A stretch of DNA of 64,000 nucleotides from Theobroma cacao (taxonomy: Eukaryota; Streptophyta; Magnoliopsida; Malvales; Malvaceae). The notes beneath the pieces were generated by a model. That model was not told the DNA's origin, made no database searches, and worked only from the letters and a program-made list of their open reading frames with translations. A program made the translations under genes and the position numbers. The stretch spans positions 11,164,454-11,228,453 of the forward strand of contig NC_030858.1 in NCBI RefSeq assembly GCF_000208745.1. Reading direction: 5' to 3'. Below, piece by piece: positions 37,036-49,439 of this stretch (position 1 is the stretch's first letter; every line of letters starts with the position of its first letter).

Positions 37036-38187
37036 GAGTTTTTCTTTTAATCCTCTTTTAAACATTTTTTCCTTGATTCCCACATTCATCCAGCCAGCCT
37101 TGGGTTGAAAAAAGGGCTACAACATTCTTTTTTTTCTATCTTTGTTCTTCACACCCCTGTGCCATACCCGAGCTCCATTTTCTTCTTTCGTTCACTCGAG
37201 CTCCACTTTCTCAATTCTTTTTAGTAGTCCTCGGGTAAGACAAGGACAAAACCAGAAACTAATAATAATAATATTTAAAATAAATATAAAATAAAACAAA
37301 ATTATGGTAGCCTCGGGTAGCTAGGATAACCACAAGAAGATCAAATCACTTACTTTGAAAGTAGGATACAAGAGTTGGTTTTTAGATTTGTGGAATTTAG
37401 CTCACCAAGGGTAAGGTTTTCAAGCAAAATTCAAACTTCAAAAATGTCCAATATAAATATGGAATGGTGTTGAGTTTGATGATGGAAAATTTAGTTCTAG
37501 ATTAGGCTAGTTGTATTATGCTAAAATGCTAAATTTTAATTTGTGGATTTTGGTGTGGTAGGTCCTATTGTAGCTCTGAGAGCTAGTAGCTAGAGCGGCT
37601 GAGTTTGGCGGTTTTTAATTTTTGGTTGGTGACACATCATGTGAGTGAATTTGCATTAAAATATTTTGATAAAACAAACATAAAAATTATTTATTTGAGA
37701 ATGCATGTCCTTTGAAAATATTTTATTGTGTTTTAGTAAACATAGTTAAGTACATGTGAAAGTATATATGTCTTAAAATGTGAGCATTGGGAAAAAGCTT
37801 TTCCATTGAGTAATGTGATGATGCTATACCGTGTAACGTATGATGTTGGTTGCAAAGTAAAATATAATCTCTTGACATTTCAAAATATTATATAAATGAT
37901 ATTTTTATCTACACTAAAGGGCATACTAAGATAGCTACATGTCATGTGGTTTTCGATTATGAGATAATATTTTAGTGGAGTTGTTTAGGTGAAGGATCTG
38001 TGTTAGAGATAGTATCGCTAGGCATTGTGCACAATGGTGGGAGTACCCTAGTTAGTAGAAGGCATGGTAATGGTGTTAGTCTTGTGGTTGGAGGATGGCA
38101 CAAGCGTTATATATAAGGTCAGTGGTTACATGCATTAGACCATTGGGAGCACCTTTGATAGTGGGCATAGAATACATTATCCTTGAG

Positions 38188-38219
<32 letters not shown>

Positions 38220-38589
38220 TAAAGTCAGTGGTTGTGTGCACTGAGCCATTGGGAGCACCTTTGACAGTGGGGCATGGAATACATTATCCTTGACTTAAAG
38301 GTCCATTAGATCAAGTATTTAGTGCTTCACTAGTATACTCCACTGTATGTTTATGATTTGAGTTGTTTAATTAGTTTTCACTAGTTATTTATTGTTTTAA
38401 TTCGAGGATATTTTTGTTACAGATATTTGAAGATGTTTAAGAATTATAAATTGCATTCATGAATTTCATTCTAACTTAAATTGAACGGTATCAAAGGAAA
38501 GATGCATAGTTTATGTTAAGCTTCCTCGTCTATTTGCTTGTTCCTATTTTATGTCCCTTATTGAGTATGCTCATCGTTTTCAAAATTAC
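37036..38589. other. Unassigned DNA, probably LTR-derived
   Basis: No gene recognised. It is AT-rich, with a duplicated block around the CA repeat, and may be the continuation of the LTR remnant to its right. Confidence 0.35.
38115..38297. repeat. Duplicated 75-bp block around a (CA)n run
   Basis: Copies at 38115-38187 and 38221-38297 share gtcagtggtt, cattgggagcacctttga and aatacattatccttga. (CA)n occupies 38193-38219 between them. Confidence 0.85.
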
Positions 38590-38988
38590 ATGTTTTAGTT
38601 TTCAGATTTAGAGGTAGTTGGATCGTAGTGTAAGGAGTCCTTCACATATCCCTCACCTGGTAGATATTTCTATGGCATGCAGTAACAATTATCCCACACC
38701 CAAAGTTCTCCACTGTACGGTCATGGGTCCATGTACATGTGATAGGAATCCTATATAAACATTGACATAGCCACGAGCTGGCATTATGTTGTCAGACTAT
38801 GATATTATGTGCATGCAGATATGTATACATTTATATATATGGATGACCTAACTTTTGAAGATATCATATAAGTACATGATGGTAAAGCTAGATTCAATTT
38901 GTCTATGAGTACAAGACTTGCATGGGCTTAGTAGGTTATACCTATTAGGACTTTGCATCGATCATGGCTTGAGATTAGGTCGTGACTC
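38590..38988 (-). repeat. Gypsy LTR remnant related to the TGTCACGACC family
   Basis: Its right end on the minus strand reads GAGTCACGACCTAATCTC then AAGCCATGATCGATGC, diverged from the starts of solo LTRs 1 and 2. The left limit is uncertain. Confidence 0.5.
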
Positions 38989-39118
38989 ATTTATAAAAGC
39001 TTGACACTAAAAAATCGTCCAACCACGTTTCAATAGAAATAAACTACTTTTTGAGTTGATCTCATTTATTTCTATTCAACTCCTTAAATTGTGTACTATC
39101 AAAAAATGAAATAAATTA

Positions 39119-39391
39119 GTGATTAGGTGCCAAATTCCTTCCTTTCAATTTATTGTAGTTTTCCATATTTAGGTAATCTTGTAAGCTTCCAGCTTTCACT
39201 TGATCCTCTGACATACTGAAGATGGTTTTTTCCAAGTAGTGAAAATTCTCATAATTTACTTCCTCTTTGCACTTCTTGGGTTCAATGTTCTCTTCTAGGA
39301 TTGGTCCTTCCAAAAACACATTATCTTCTACTTTCCTTTTGACCACTTGCACATAAGACATCGTTATTGTCATGATCCAAATTCGACACAT
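39119..39391 (-). CDS. Unrecognised 91-residue ORF
   Basis: An open frame with ordinary codons encoding a polar, acidic/basic protein (segments VKRKVEDNVFLEGPIL, KKCKEEVNYENFHYLEK, GSLQDYLNMENYNKLKG). I recognise no domain, signal peptide or membrane segment. It could be a stranded host exon, an unknown transposon protein, or chance. Its 5' end overlaps the start of an LTR-like sequence at 39368, so only residues encoded up to 39367 could pre-date that insertion. Confidence 0.25.
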
Positions 39392-41063
39392 GAGTTAGTA
39401 GGTGAAGCCTATAAGACTTGAGCAAGCCTTAAAATACAATTACGAGGAAGTACAAATCATCGGATATAACCATTGATTAAACAAAAAATGCACAATGGCT
39501 TTACTCATATAATAGAAATTCAAATCTTTTACAACACAAATTGCACCATGGCACGTATTTCAATGCATTGTTGTGCTGAATCAAAAATAAAGGTGCAACC
39601 ACACACCATACACAGAAGTCACCATAACTTGGCTAACGTAGTGGGTCCAAGCCCATACAATAACTAACCAAATTCAAATAGGAATATTGTGCCTACATAA
39701 TCCAATACATAATAATATCCAAGTTCTAAAGTGGGACAAAATTTTAAAACCAAAATCATAACATGAGTAATCTCAGACTCGGTGGAGTAGATTGTCGGAT
39801 GAACATGCCTACCAGATTCCAATGAACAATCCATGGAGCGGGTGTTAACTACACACTTCCCACACAGAAATTCCAAGCTTGCTAATTACCTGCACAACTA
39901 AAGAGGGTGAGTCTCTTACTAACTCAGTGAGTGGGAGTGGAGGGAATCAAGCCATAAACAGAGGAGTTTTTCATAAAAACAAATAGTTACATAAACATGT
40001 GGAATAACACAATCATAATGCGATACAGAAGGAAAGAAACAATACATCTCTAAATAAACCAGATCAAATGCGAACTATCTCAATATTTTAAATCACATAC
40101 TCAAATATTCAAATATGACATGTTATTCCCCTCTAATCATTTATCTCATAATATCAAATGGCAACCCCAAATATACCCAAGTATGATCGATATACAACAT
40201 CCGGGCATAATAACCTCAGTCACATAACCCAAAATCATCCGTTTATGGTATACATTAGAACTTACCATAATTACCAAGCAAACTGAACAAATGTAATATT
40301 ACCCAATCTATCATGTGGCTATATACAATACATCACTAAGTTGATCTTACTTTAGGGTTTATCGCCAATATCACATCTTCTTGATAGTCCATAACATGAA
40401 TATAATAATCAATTTGGAGCCATAATTTCTTAACTAAAGGCTTCTTAAGCAAATAATGTATCATATCTCATATATACATTATCAATCATATCATCAAACA
40501 ATACAACATGTTGTTTACCAGTTCATATCATCATATACAAATTGTAATCAATGAGCAATCCTCCTTGGACATAATCAAAGTCATTATACGGTGGCTAGCC
40601 AACAAAAATCAAATCACGTATGATGTTATGCAAGCAATAAGGTATCAAATCACGTTCAGTGCCGACACAACCTACGTAAAATCAAATCATGCATAATGTC
40701 AAATAACTAACAGAGAATCAAATAACTCTCAAAGTCGAAGCATTTAACGGAGGATCAAATCACACTTAGTGCTAAAGCAACTGGCGAAGAATCAAATCAC
40801 ACTCGGTGTTGAAGCATCCGATGGAGGATCAAATCATGTTAGTGTCGAAGCAACTGGTGGAGAATCAAATCACGCTCAATGCCAAAGCAACTAGCTAAGA
40901 ATCAAGTCACAAAGGAAGGATGCCACTCAATCATAATCAAATCAACGTTCAGAATTCATGCCCATCGGACAGAACACATATTATATTGCAAGCCATCAAG
41001 CCATTTGCATCTCATATATTTTGTTTCATATCAAAAGATCATAGTGTGGTATGTCTTACATGC
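39368..41063 (+). repeat. LTR-like sequence (TGTCATGATCC start), interrupted by the LINE
   Basis: The start tgtcatgatccaaattcgac resembles the gypsy LTR family here. A gtgagtctcttactaactcag block near 39908 and the minisatellite at 40576-40902 fit an LTR interior. It continues beyond the LINE from 48139; the true 3' end and any duplication were not found. Confidence 0.45.
40576..40902 (+). repeat. Minisatellite, 36-37-bp unit, about 9 copies
   Basis: Each unit starts caaatca and contains a gtgccaaagcaact-like core ending gaagaat or gaggat. Units are strongly diverged. Confidence 0.85.
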
Positions 41064-41080
41064 TTATCCAGTTTATATTT
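41064..41080. repeat. LINE target-site duplication, left copy
   Basis: ttatccagtttatattt, identical to 48122-48138. Confidence 0.92.
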
Positions 41081-41432
41081 TTTTATGCTGGAAATTCTCG
41101 CAGGGTCCAGCTACCTTATAATCGTTTTATTAATAATCGAAAAAATTAAGTACAATGGGGAGGGGGACATAAAGCGAATCTCCAGAGTTACATGAGATCG
41201 AGAAGGATTAAGAAAAATACATGAAATGGAAAGTTTAATTCTATGTGCATATTTTTAAATGCAAACATAAAATTGAAACTGTTTCATGTTATAAGAATCT
41301 AAGTAATAATAAAAATGACATAAATAAATTAAGAGTACTACTTCTTTTCATTTATTTAAAATGAACATACGAAAAATTTATTTTTTCTAATCTAAGTATG
41401 CCTCTAAGTTGACCCTCTACTTGTGAAAATAC

Positions 41433-44400
41433 CTACAAGTTCTGATGTGTATGCCCCTGATTGGAAAGATGATCTGCAGCCTGATTTTCCTCTCTATAAA
41501 TATGCGAAATCCGAAAAGACATACCTCTCAAACAACTACAAATGGAAGCCAACAAATATCGAGTATGGGAAGAGCCTCGATGACCTTCTTGTATCATCTG
41601 TACCACAACTTTTGTATCTATTTCTATCCAAAGTCTAGATATATTGTACTCAATACATAAAAGCAAACCCCTATATAGTGCCATCAACTCTGCTTGTAAG
41701 GAATTATAAGGTCCAAAATTTTTAAAAAATTCAAAAATCATAGTACTTGTGTGGTCTCGAAGAAGTCCACCTCCAGCAGCATTTTAAAAATTATGTTTGG
41801 AACTACCATCAACATTTAACTAAAACTCACCTGCTTATGGTTTGTGCCAAGACAATATTTTTAGTGGAATTAGGGATGCCTTCTGAAAGAGTAAACCCCA
41901 TGCTTGTGCAATCTGTAAGTCACCCCTCAATTGCCAACGTTGGAATTGTCTCCCATGGAATAATTGGTGAGTAAGCTGTAAAACTCTCCACACTACTCTG
42001 TTAGAGTACATGCCTAGGTTTTTATGCTTCACATCATTACGTTCAACCCATAGAAACCAAAAAATAAATAGAGATATTAACGTGCGGATGTGTCCTTTTT
42101 TTGTATAGTCACTAGAGTACAGCCATGCCCAAATAATCTGATTAACATTTCGTGGGTGAATAATATAGATTTGGAAGAATTTTGCAAAATAATTCCAAAC
42201 CTGTGAAGCTAGAGGACATTACCACATGATATGAAAAAGTGACTCCTCTGAGTTACAGTGTTGGCATTTAGAAGCAAGTTGGAAGCCTTTGGATTTCAAC
42301 CTCAAATCAACTGGAATCCAATCTTGAAATAACCTCCATAGAAAAAAAGAAATAGTAAGTGGGATGCTTTGATGCCAAATTAAATTAAACACAAAGTTAA
42401 CCGAATGGCGTTATCGAACTATCTCCCAAGCTGACTTAGTAGTGAACTGACCATCCGAAGTGGGAGCCCAATATGCCTCATCAACTTGAGATTCATCGAT
42501 TGGAATTTTCAAGATTTTCGCAACAACATCATCAAGCAATACATCATTTAACTTACCCACATTCCATGTACCATTATGATAAAAATTTGACACTCGAATC
42601 ATGGAAGATGCAAAGGACAAAAAAGATTAACCAAAGGTTCCTTACCCATCCAACAGTCATGCCAAAAAACTAACTCACCCCTCCCAATCTGCCATTTGAT
42701 GTGTTGTTTAGTTACCGAGCAGCTAGCTAACATCCGTTTCCAAGTTTGGGAATCATGGAGTTTGAGCTGAATCTGTCTAGGAATCCTACCTGTGCAGTAT
42801 TTGGCTCTCATAAACCGTGTCCATAGGCTAGTACAAGTTTGGAATCTCCACCACAACTTCATACTAAATGCCTCAAAAACATCGTTTAGGCTCCTTATAT
42901 CTAGGCCACCTTTAGAGGATGGGAATGTACTGTGTTGCCATGAAGCCTAATGAATTTTCCTTGTATCAGCAAAATCTCCCCATAAAAAACTATTAAACAG
43001 TCTGTCAATTTTCTCAATGACACATAATGGAGGTTTAAGAACCTGAAGTAAATAAATAGGTAGAGAAGATAGCACACTCCTTAATAAAGTTATTTGTCCC
43101 TTACGGGAAAGAATCTTATTTTCCCATCCTGAGATTCTCTCCCTTAATTTCATAATCAGATCATCAAACAAAATCACCTTTTTAAGGCCTTTGTAAAGAG
43201 CGGCTCCCAAATAAGTAATAGGCAAGCATTTATGAATGAAACTTGTAGCCCGTGCTATTATTTGTCTTCTCGTGGTTACAATGTTTTTATGGGTAATGAA
43301 GTAACTCTTTTGAGTATTAATCCTCTATCCAGAAACTCTCATGTTCCTGTAAAAATACTTTAATTTTTTGCAAGGAAGATTTAGCTTCGTTAGTAAAAAT
43401 TACAACATCATCTACAAAAGCCAAATGACTAACTGAGAATGAGTAACCGGCATCATAATAAAGAGAAGGATACTGAGCAAAAAGGGCATTTAGTCCCCTT
43501 GACAAATATTCAGCTGCCAAAATAAATAGTTGAACGGAGATAAAGTCGCCTTGACGAAGTCCCCATTCCGATTTGAAATAGCCAGCTGTCATGCCATTTA
43601 TTAAAACTGAAAACCAACAATTTGATATACACCGTTGAATCATATCAACCCACTGTCGACAAAACCCAAATTGTTGAAGCACTGTCACAAGAAAATCCTA
43701 ATCAAGACAGTCATAGGCCTCCATCATGTCCAGCTGTAGCACTAAGTTTCCTCCTCTAGCTTTTCAGTCAATTTGTCCAATCAATTCCTGTACTAACAAA
43801 ATATTATCACTTATCAATCTTCCAGTCACAAAACCAGTTTGGTTCTCTGTAATAATGGAAGACAATAACTTGGCTAGCTAGTTTGCTAACAACTTTGTAA
43901 TGATTTTGTTAAGCACATTACATAGACTAATAGGCCGAAAATACTCCAAGCAGAGGCATTGCTTTTCTTCGATAAAAGGACAAGAGTGGTGGAAGTAATC
44001 CCACGAGGTAGGTACGTCCCTTGGAAGAAATCCAAAACTGCAGCAATGAGATCATTAGCAAGAATATCCCAGCAGTGCTGGTAAAAAAATGATGAAAAGC
44101 CATCAGGCTCAGCAATGCTATCCTTGTCTATCGCAAAGACAGCTTCTTTAACTTCCTGTATCGTTAGGGCTGCACATAAAAAATTATTGTCAGTTGCTGA
44201 GACTAAAGTGGAAATAATAGAACTATTAAACCTGGTCAAGTCGCACTGCTCTTTCTTCATGAGGGAGGAGAAAAACTCAACAGTAGAGGCCTTTATTGCT
44301 GCCGGATCTTCAACCCACTCACCATCTGATTGTTGGATCTTAAAAATATGGCTTTTAATTCTCTTTTTTTGCACCTGCATGTGGAAGAATTTGGTATTGC

Positions 44401-45452
44401 GTTCTCCCTCAACAAGCCATTTTATACCTGATTTTTACTACCAAAAAGTCTCCTCAACACTCAAATAATGGTTAAACTACGCATATGACTTATTTAATGC
44501 CACCCTATTTTCAAAAGATTGCTCTTGTTGGAAAATTATTTCACATTCCTCAACTCATTTTTCAGCCTCCTTCAAGCAGTGGAATATATCCCCAAATACT
44601 ACTTTATTCCACCATTTAAGATTTTGTTTCAATCTCAGTTGCTTGCCCCAAAAAGCTTTCAATCCCGATCCCTGTATAGCCAGTTTCCAATTTGTAGCAA
44701 CAAATTTTTTAAACTCATGATGATGGACCCATGCATGCAAGAACCTAAATTAAGAAGGATATTTTTCAACAGTTTGTGAGCAAGAAATCAACAGAGGATA
44801 GTGGTTTAAGCCATCCCGGTTTAGATGTTGCACCCTTGTAAGTGGAAAACTCGCTACCTAGTGGTGATTATATACCACCCTATCTAATCTTTGGAAAATA
44901 TGAGAATTTGTCCATGTGTAAGGATTACCCCTCAAAACCTCTATCTAACAACCCACAGTCCATTAAAGCTACTGCAAAATCCTCCATAGCTCCTTCATGT
45001 GGTTCGGCACCATACAGTCTTTCCTCTTTTTGTAAAATGATGTTAAAATCCCCCCCACCAGCCAAGGTGCATCAATACCTACAGAAACTGCTCTTAAACA
45101 CTCCCACAGCGGCACTCTCTCTAACTTGCTACATTTAGCATAGACAAATGTGGCAAAAAATGGAGAAGCTATCCATGGCAAAGACAACCGCACATGTAAA
45201 CATTGGACATGATGAAATAGTATTTCACAAGACACATCATAAGAATAAAACACCCATATCTATTGGGAGCAGTTAACAACATCTTTTTCAAATCCCAATC
45301 TCCTGTGAAAATAATCTGCTCTTTCAGCATCAACTATAAGCTCCAAAATGATTCAAAATTTTGATTTTATGCATAAGTAATAATTTTTTTATTCTTCTCA
45401 AAGTTGGCTTACCTGAGATGCCCTTCACATTCCACAACATCGAGTTTATCAT
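41433..45452 (-). pseudogene. LINE ORF2: endonuclease, reverse transcriptase, RNase H
   Basis: Start MINSMLWNVKGISGK is the usual opening of plant L1 endonucleases. GGDFN survives near 45038-45055, but the frame breaks in an adjacent run of seven G where eight are needed for PWLVGGDFN. RT pieces: DKDSIAEPDGFSSFFYQHCW (43886-44380), GLRQGDFISVQLFILAAEYL and HLAFVDDVVIF, an FVDD version of the FADD catalytic box (43317-43688), PITYLGAALYKG (42947-43225). The zf-RVT-type region and an RNase H-like end (SLQAELMALYRGLLL, HIYREENQAADHLSN; 41433-41741) follow. The span of about 1340 codons is normal for the family. Confidence 0.92.
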
Positions 45453-45599
45453 GATCGATTTCTGGCAGCAATGCTTACAGAGATGGAGTCATCATCTGCA
45501 ACCCCATCATTCTCCCCCATATCCACTGCATCCTCAGAGGTAATACTGATAACTCTCCCAAGTGCTACTGCAATGTCTGAATGGTGCCTGCGCCTGACT

Positions 45600-47949
45600 A
45601 ATGGGTGAACTGCCAAGTCCGAGTTGGTTCTTGAACAGAAGAAACGACACTTAATTATTTATTATACATGCACTTACCCGAGGCCTACTCCAAGTTAGGC
45701 GGTATATCATCATAGCCTTCCATCCTTTCACGTGAGCATGCCACTGTTGAAGTAACCCGATTCTATCTAGTAAAGCTCCTGGTTTGACTTGCACCTTGTT
45801 TAACTATTAGGTTGTGTTCTCCACTTCCTTCAACCATGTCTACTAACACATTCTGGCCCCCCGACCTACTTTCTGGCTTTTACTGGTTATCCCCATGCAA
45901 TAAAACTGCTGCCTGTACTGATGGTTCCGGAAAATAATTTTTAACCTTCTCACCTGCACTTGCTTGCATAAATTCCTGCACTGATGTCCCATCACCCTCT
46001 GTAAACGCAGTTAAATCCATTTCCCTCACACTTGTGACTTTACATGTTTGGTCCCGCTGACCATGCATATAGAAGGGAGGACGTGTGATTAGACCGTCCT
46101 GCTGCTGGTGCTGTCACAATAGGTAAAGGCTCTCGGTCAAAGGCACTCTCTGGAAACTGCGTGCCCCCTCCATGCAGACTAGATTCTGCTACACGGCTAG
46201 TCGGCTTTTGTTGACTTTTTTTCTTTTTGTTATTTCGATCAGTTACCTTACTCTCACGCTCCATTTTGCATTGTGCATGGCTTTCATTATTTGCCTCATG
46301 TTTTGCAGTTTTCACTCTCTTTCCTACATGCAAAAAATCATGATTCTGTCTCCCTCTAATAGGTTCTATTAACCTCGTATCGCCTACCGATGCAGTCAAC
46401 TCATCACCCTTGTTCCTCGACATTGCCCAGCTTAGACCAGCGTACCATGTACTAGGAGAGGGTCTTGGGAAGTACCCTCCATGGTAATTGGCTCTTTCTG
46501 GTTTTGATCTACAACATCATCAGTGTTTGCATGAGGGGATTTAGGACCCATCGATGCATCAAATCCCTTCTTCCTCTCTCCTGTGCTATTTTTAGACAAA
46601 CTTCTTTCCCCATGTACGTGAACAGTTTCCTTTATAGCCCTCTCCACTGCAGTCGGCTTTGCAACTTCTGTCTCCGGTTGCTCTTCAGTACCATTCAAGG
46701 CCTTATGTCCCATCTTCCGACCACCATCCATCTTGTTTATCTCCACTGCCTCACCGTTTTTGCTTTTTTCTTCCTCAATCGGCTCACTCGAAAATTTTTT
46801 TCTACCCATGGGATCACTATTCACACACTCTGTTTGCCTCTGTTTTTCCATCTGATTTTATGTTACTTCTTCCTTTTCTGAAATGACATGAAATCTGTTC
46901 GAAACTGGAACTCCAGCATCATCAAAATCCTTGTTTAACCTGATTTCTCGACCCTGCCCGTCCTTAACTCCACTGATACCTATTCTGCCCACTACTTACC
47001 ATTGTTGATTCGGTTTCACTAGTTCCTTCGAGCACAGGATTTTTTCTTTTTCCAGATTTTTTTCTTTTTGTAGAATTTTTCTACTACCTCCAGCCAACCC
47101 TGCGGTATTCTCCACATCCTCAGTTTGATCTGATGGTGCTCCGGCTTACTTACCCTTACCCTTGGTCTGAGGATTACCATATCCCGATTGTTTCAATTTA
47201 TTCCCTAACACGATACACTCATTTTCTTTGTGACCCACATGATAGTAGTAACCACAATAATCTAGCATCTGTGCAAACTCCACTCTCTGAGAGTAACCAC
47301 CCCTAACGGCTCCTATCTCTCTATTCCTAATCATGATCCAAACTTCCTTTACAGGTGACTTTCTACAATCATATTCCACACAAACCCATGCAACACTTGG
47401 ACAAGATCCATTTACCGTAGCATCATCGACAAACAAAGGCTTTCCCACTGTCTTGGCTATTAATAATAAAGTAGATTTTTCATACAAATGTAATTTAAGG
47501 TTTGGGAATGAAATCCGCACAGGAACCAAAGCCGATTCTTTTTTCGCTTCAAAATCTGGGGTCTACTAGAAAACTCTCATTTTCTGGTTGACAATAAACC
47601 ACTGTTGCTTAACCCAGATATGATTAAAATCCTATTCGTTAGACAGATGGATCAAAATGTGTTTGTAATCCATCCAACGAATCTCATAAGCGCTCGACAA
47701 ACCTATTCCACTGAACGCCTGACGTATGTTTTGCAGTTTGGGCATGCGATTAAACTTTCCCATGAGGGAATGAGAGAAAGGATGAGCCAAGATCTGGATC
47801 TCATCCTCATAGAAAGTGGTAGCTGGTTTGTCCTTATACACGCTCAGATCTTTTGAGGGAGGGATCACAGGAGGTTTTTCTCCTGTCGTAACAGTCAAGA
47901 ATGACTTCTTAAGGGCTCGGGGAGATGGCGGTTGTAGATTTTTTGCCAT
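45600..47949 (-). pseudogene. LINE ORF1: DUF4283 nucleic-acid-binding protein
   Basis: The start at 47949 (MAKNLQPPSPRALKKSF) opens a DUF4283-like region (FYEDEIQILAHPFSHSLMGK, YEIRWMDYKHILIHLSNE). A second frame block (47146-47529) has VPVRISFPNLKLHLY, VGKPLFVDD and VCVEYD. It ends in a zinc-knuckle trace CGYYYHVGHKENEC that lacks the second Cys. Then comes a long charged, low-complexity tail (45880-46851). A stop after LSNE and later shifts inactivate it. Confidence 0.85.
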
Positions 47950-48121
47950 AATGGCTTGCGGATGTTTATGGTGGAGTGGCGGCTGGTTGGTGTTTGGTGT
48001 TGTATGGCTAGGTGCTGACCAGCAAGATGGTGTTGAAGGGGTCCGGTGATTGACCGGCAACCATCCCGTGAGGGTGGTGAATGGGCAGAAAATGGGAAAA
48101 GTTAAGAGCATTTTCCATTTG

Positions 48122-48138
48122 TTATCCAGTTTATATTT
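48122..48138. repeat. LINE target-site duplication, right copy
   Basis: ttatccagtttatattt, matching 41064-41080. Confidence 0.92.
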
Positions 48139-49429
48139 AATTTCTATATGGTTCTACTCATCAAACACATCAACACTTCAATTTCCAAATCAAACTATTA
48201 CTTATAGACTGATTACTCCCAATACTTGACATAATCTCATACGTGTATATATATGTATATATGTATGTATGTATGTATGCATGCATGCATGTATGTATGC
48301 ATGCATGCATGTATGTATGGGAAGCGCAATAGACCTTAGTGTTGTGCAACACCTAGTTTATTTATCACATATTTACAGACAACAAGTCCTATGGCTGGGA
48401 GAACCAAGAATAAGCATAACAAACATGCCACCATGTGGCTCACAATAAAGCGCACAAACACATCAAAACATCTTTAATGATTGAACATTTTCGAAGGGGC
48501 TTGATTCCCATTTTTAAATCATATTTAGATATGTACATACATATAGCTTTAAAAAAAACCTTTTATGAAAAGCAAAGCATCTATCAACAAAGATAGCATT
48601 CAATTTCAAATAATGGCCTAGGCATTCAATTTCAAACATAGCAATTATGCATCTCATAGCATCATTATGCATATATTCTTATATATACATATATTCCAAA
48701 GTATAGTTTTCGAACTAAAGCCCCACTCATAGTGACAATAGACACTTCTAAAGCAACCAAATTGAATTCTCTTTGCCTTTTATGAATCTCTAGCATAATA
48801 GCTTTAATCAACTTAACCAACAATGTCGCTTAGCAATAGGGCTTTGCCCCCTAATAATCTAGAAGTGGTTCAACATAGACAATAAGCTCTGTACACAATT
48901 CTTTATTCTTCCTATTCAAATTTCAACTCAATAGTAACCTTTAAACCTTAGCTTAATCTAAATGGTTTGAAAGTCCCAAGTTTCCTACACTTTCAACGAA
49001 TAGCTTTACACTACAATTTATACCTAACATTCATGGATCAAATCTTTTACCTTAGTCGCTTAGCTTCTAACTATTCAATAGTTAACATCAATGCCTAATA
49101 AATCATTCACAAACCTAGCATTAAACTCGAGCTTAAGCTTAGCAACATATGACAATACGTTATTTCCAGCAAGACATATATCCCAATAAATATTTAAGAC
49201 ATGCTAGATTTCCAGCCTTGAATCATGCTATATAAAACTCTAAATTACTAACCCAATATCATGCTTAATCTTGATAATTTATTTTGTAAGCACAATTCAC
49301 CATTTCAACAATATAATTCAATTGTCCATTACCTCAAGGAATCAAGGTAACTTGGTATCAAATCAAAATTCCCAACTTTCCAAATGGCAGTGAGCTACTA
49401 ACACAAAAATATAAATTTAAACTAATTAA
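48139..49429. other. LTR-like non-coding DNA right of the LINE
   Basis: Continuation of the sequence interrupted by the LINE. No gene seen. It holds a (TATG)n/(CATG)n microsatellite and AT-rich sequence of LTR character. Confidence 0.4.
48244..48319. repeat. TATG/CATG microsatellite
   Basis: Alternating gtatgtat and gcatgcat blocks, 76 bp. Confidence 0.92.
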
Positions 49430-49439
49430 TTTGATTCGA

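Larger units (their letters stand above)
41081..48121 (-). mobile_element. Full-length, inactive LINE (L1-type) retrotransposon
   Basis: About 7.04 kb, minus strand, flanked by a perfect 17-bp duplication. The order is 5' UTR (47950-48121), ORF1 with DUF4283 and zinc-knuckle remains, and ORF2 with endonuclease, reverse transcriptase, zinc-binding RT-associated and RNase H domains. A roughly 350-nt 3' UTR follows, ending in a very short A-run (plus-strand T run near 41078-41084). Both ORFs have stops or frameshifts. Its 3' UTR recurs at 13195-13560. Confidence 0.93.

Noticed and set aside
46465..46886. Plus-strand ORF of 138 residues
   Set aside because: Antisense shadow of LINE ORF1, whose minus-strand frame has the expected family character.
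48170..48352. Minus-strand ORF rich in His/Thr/Tyr
   Set aside because: Translation of a tetranucleotide microsatellite.
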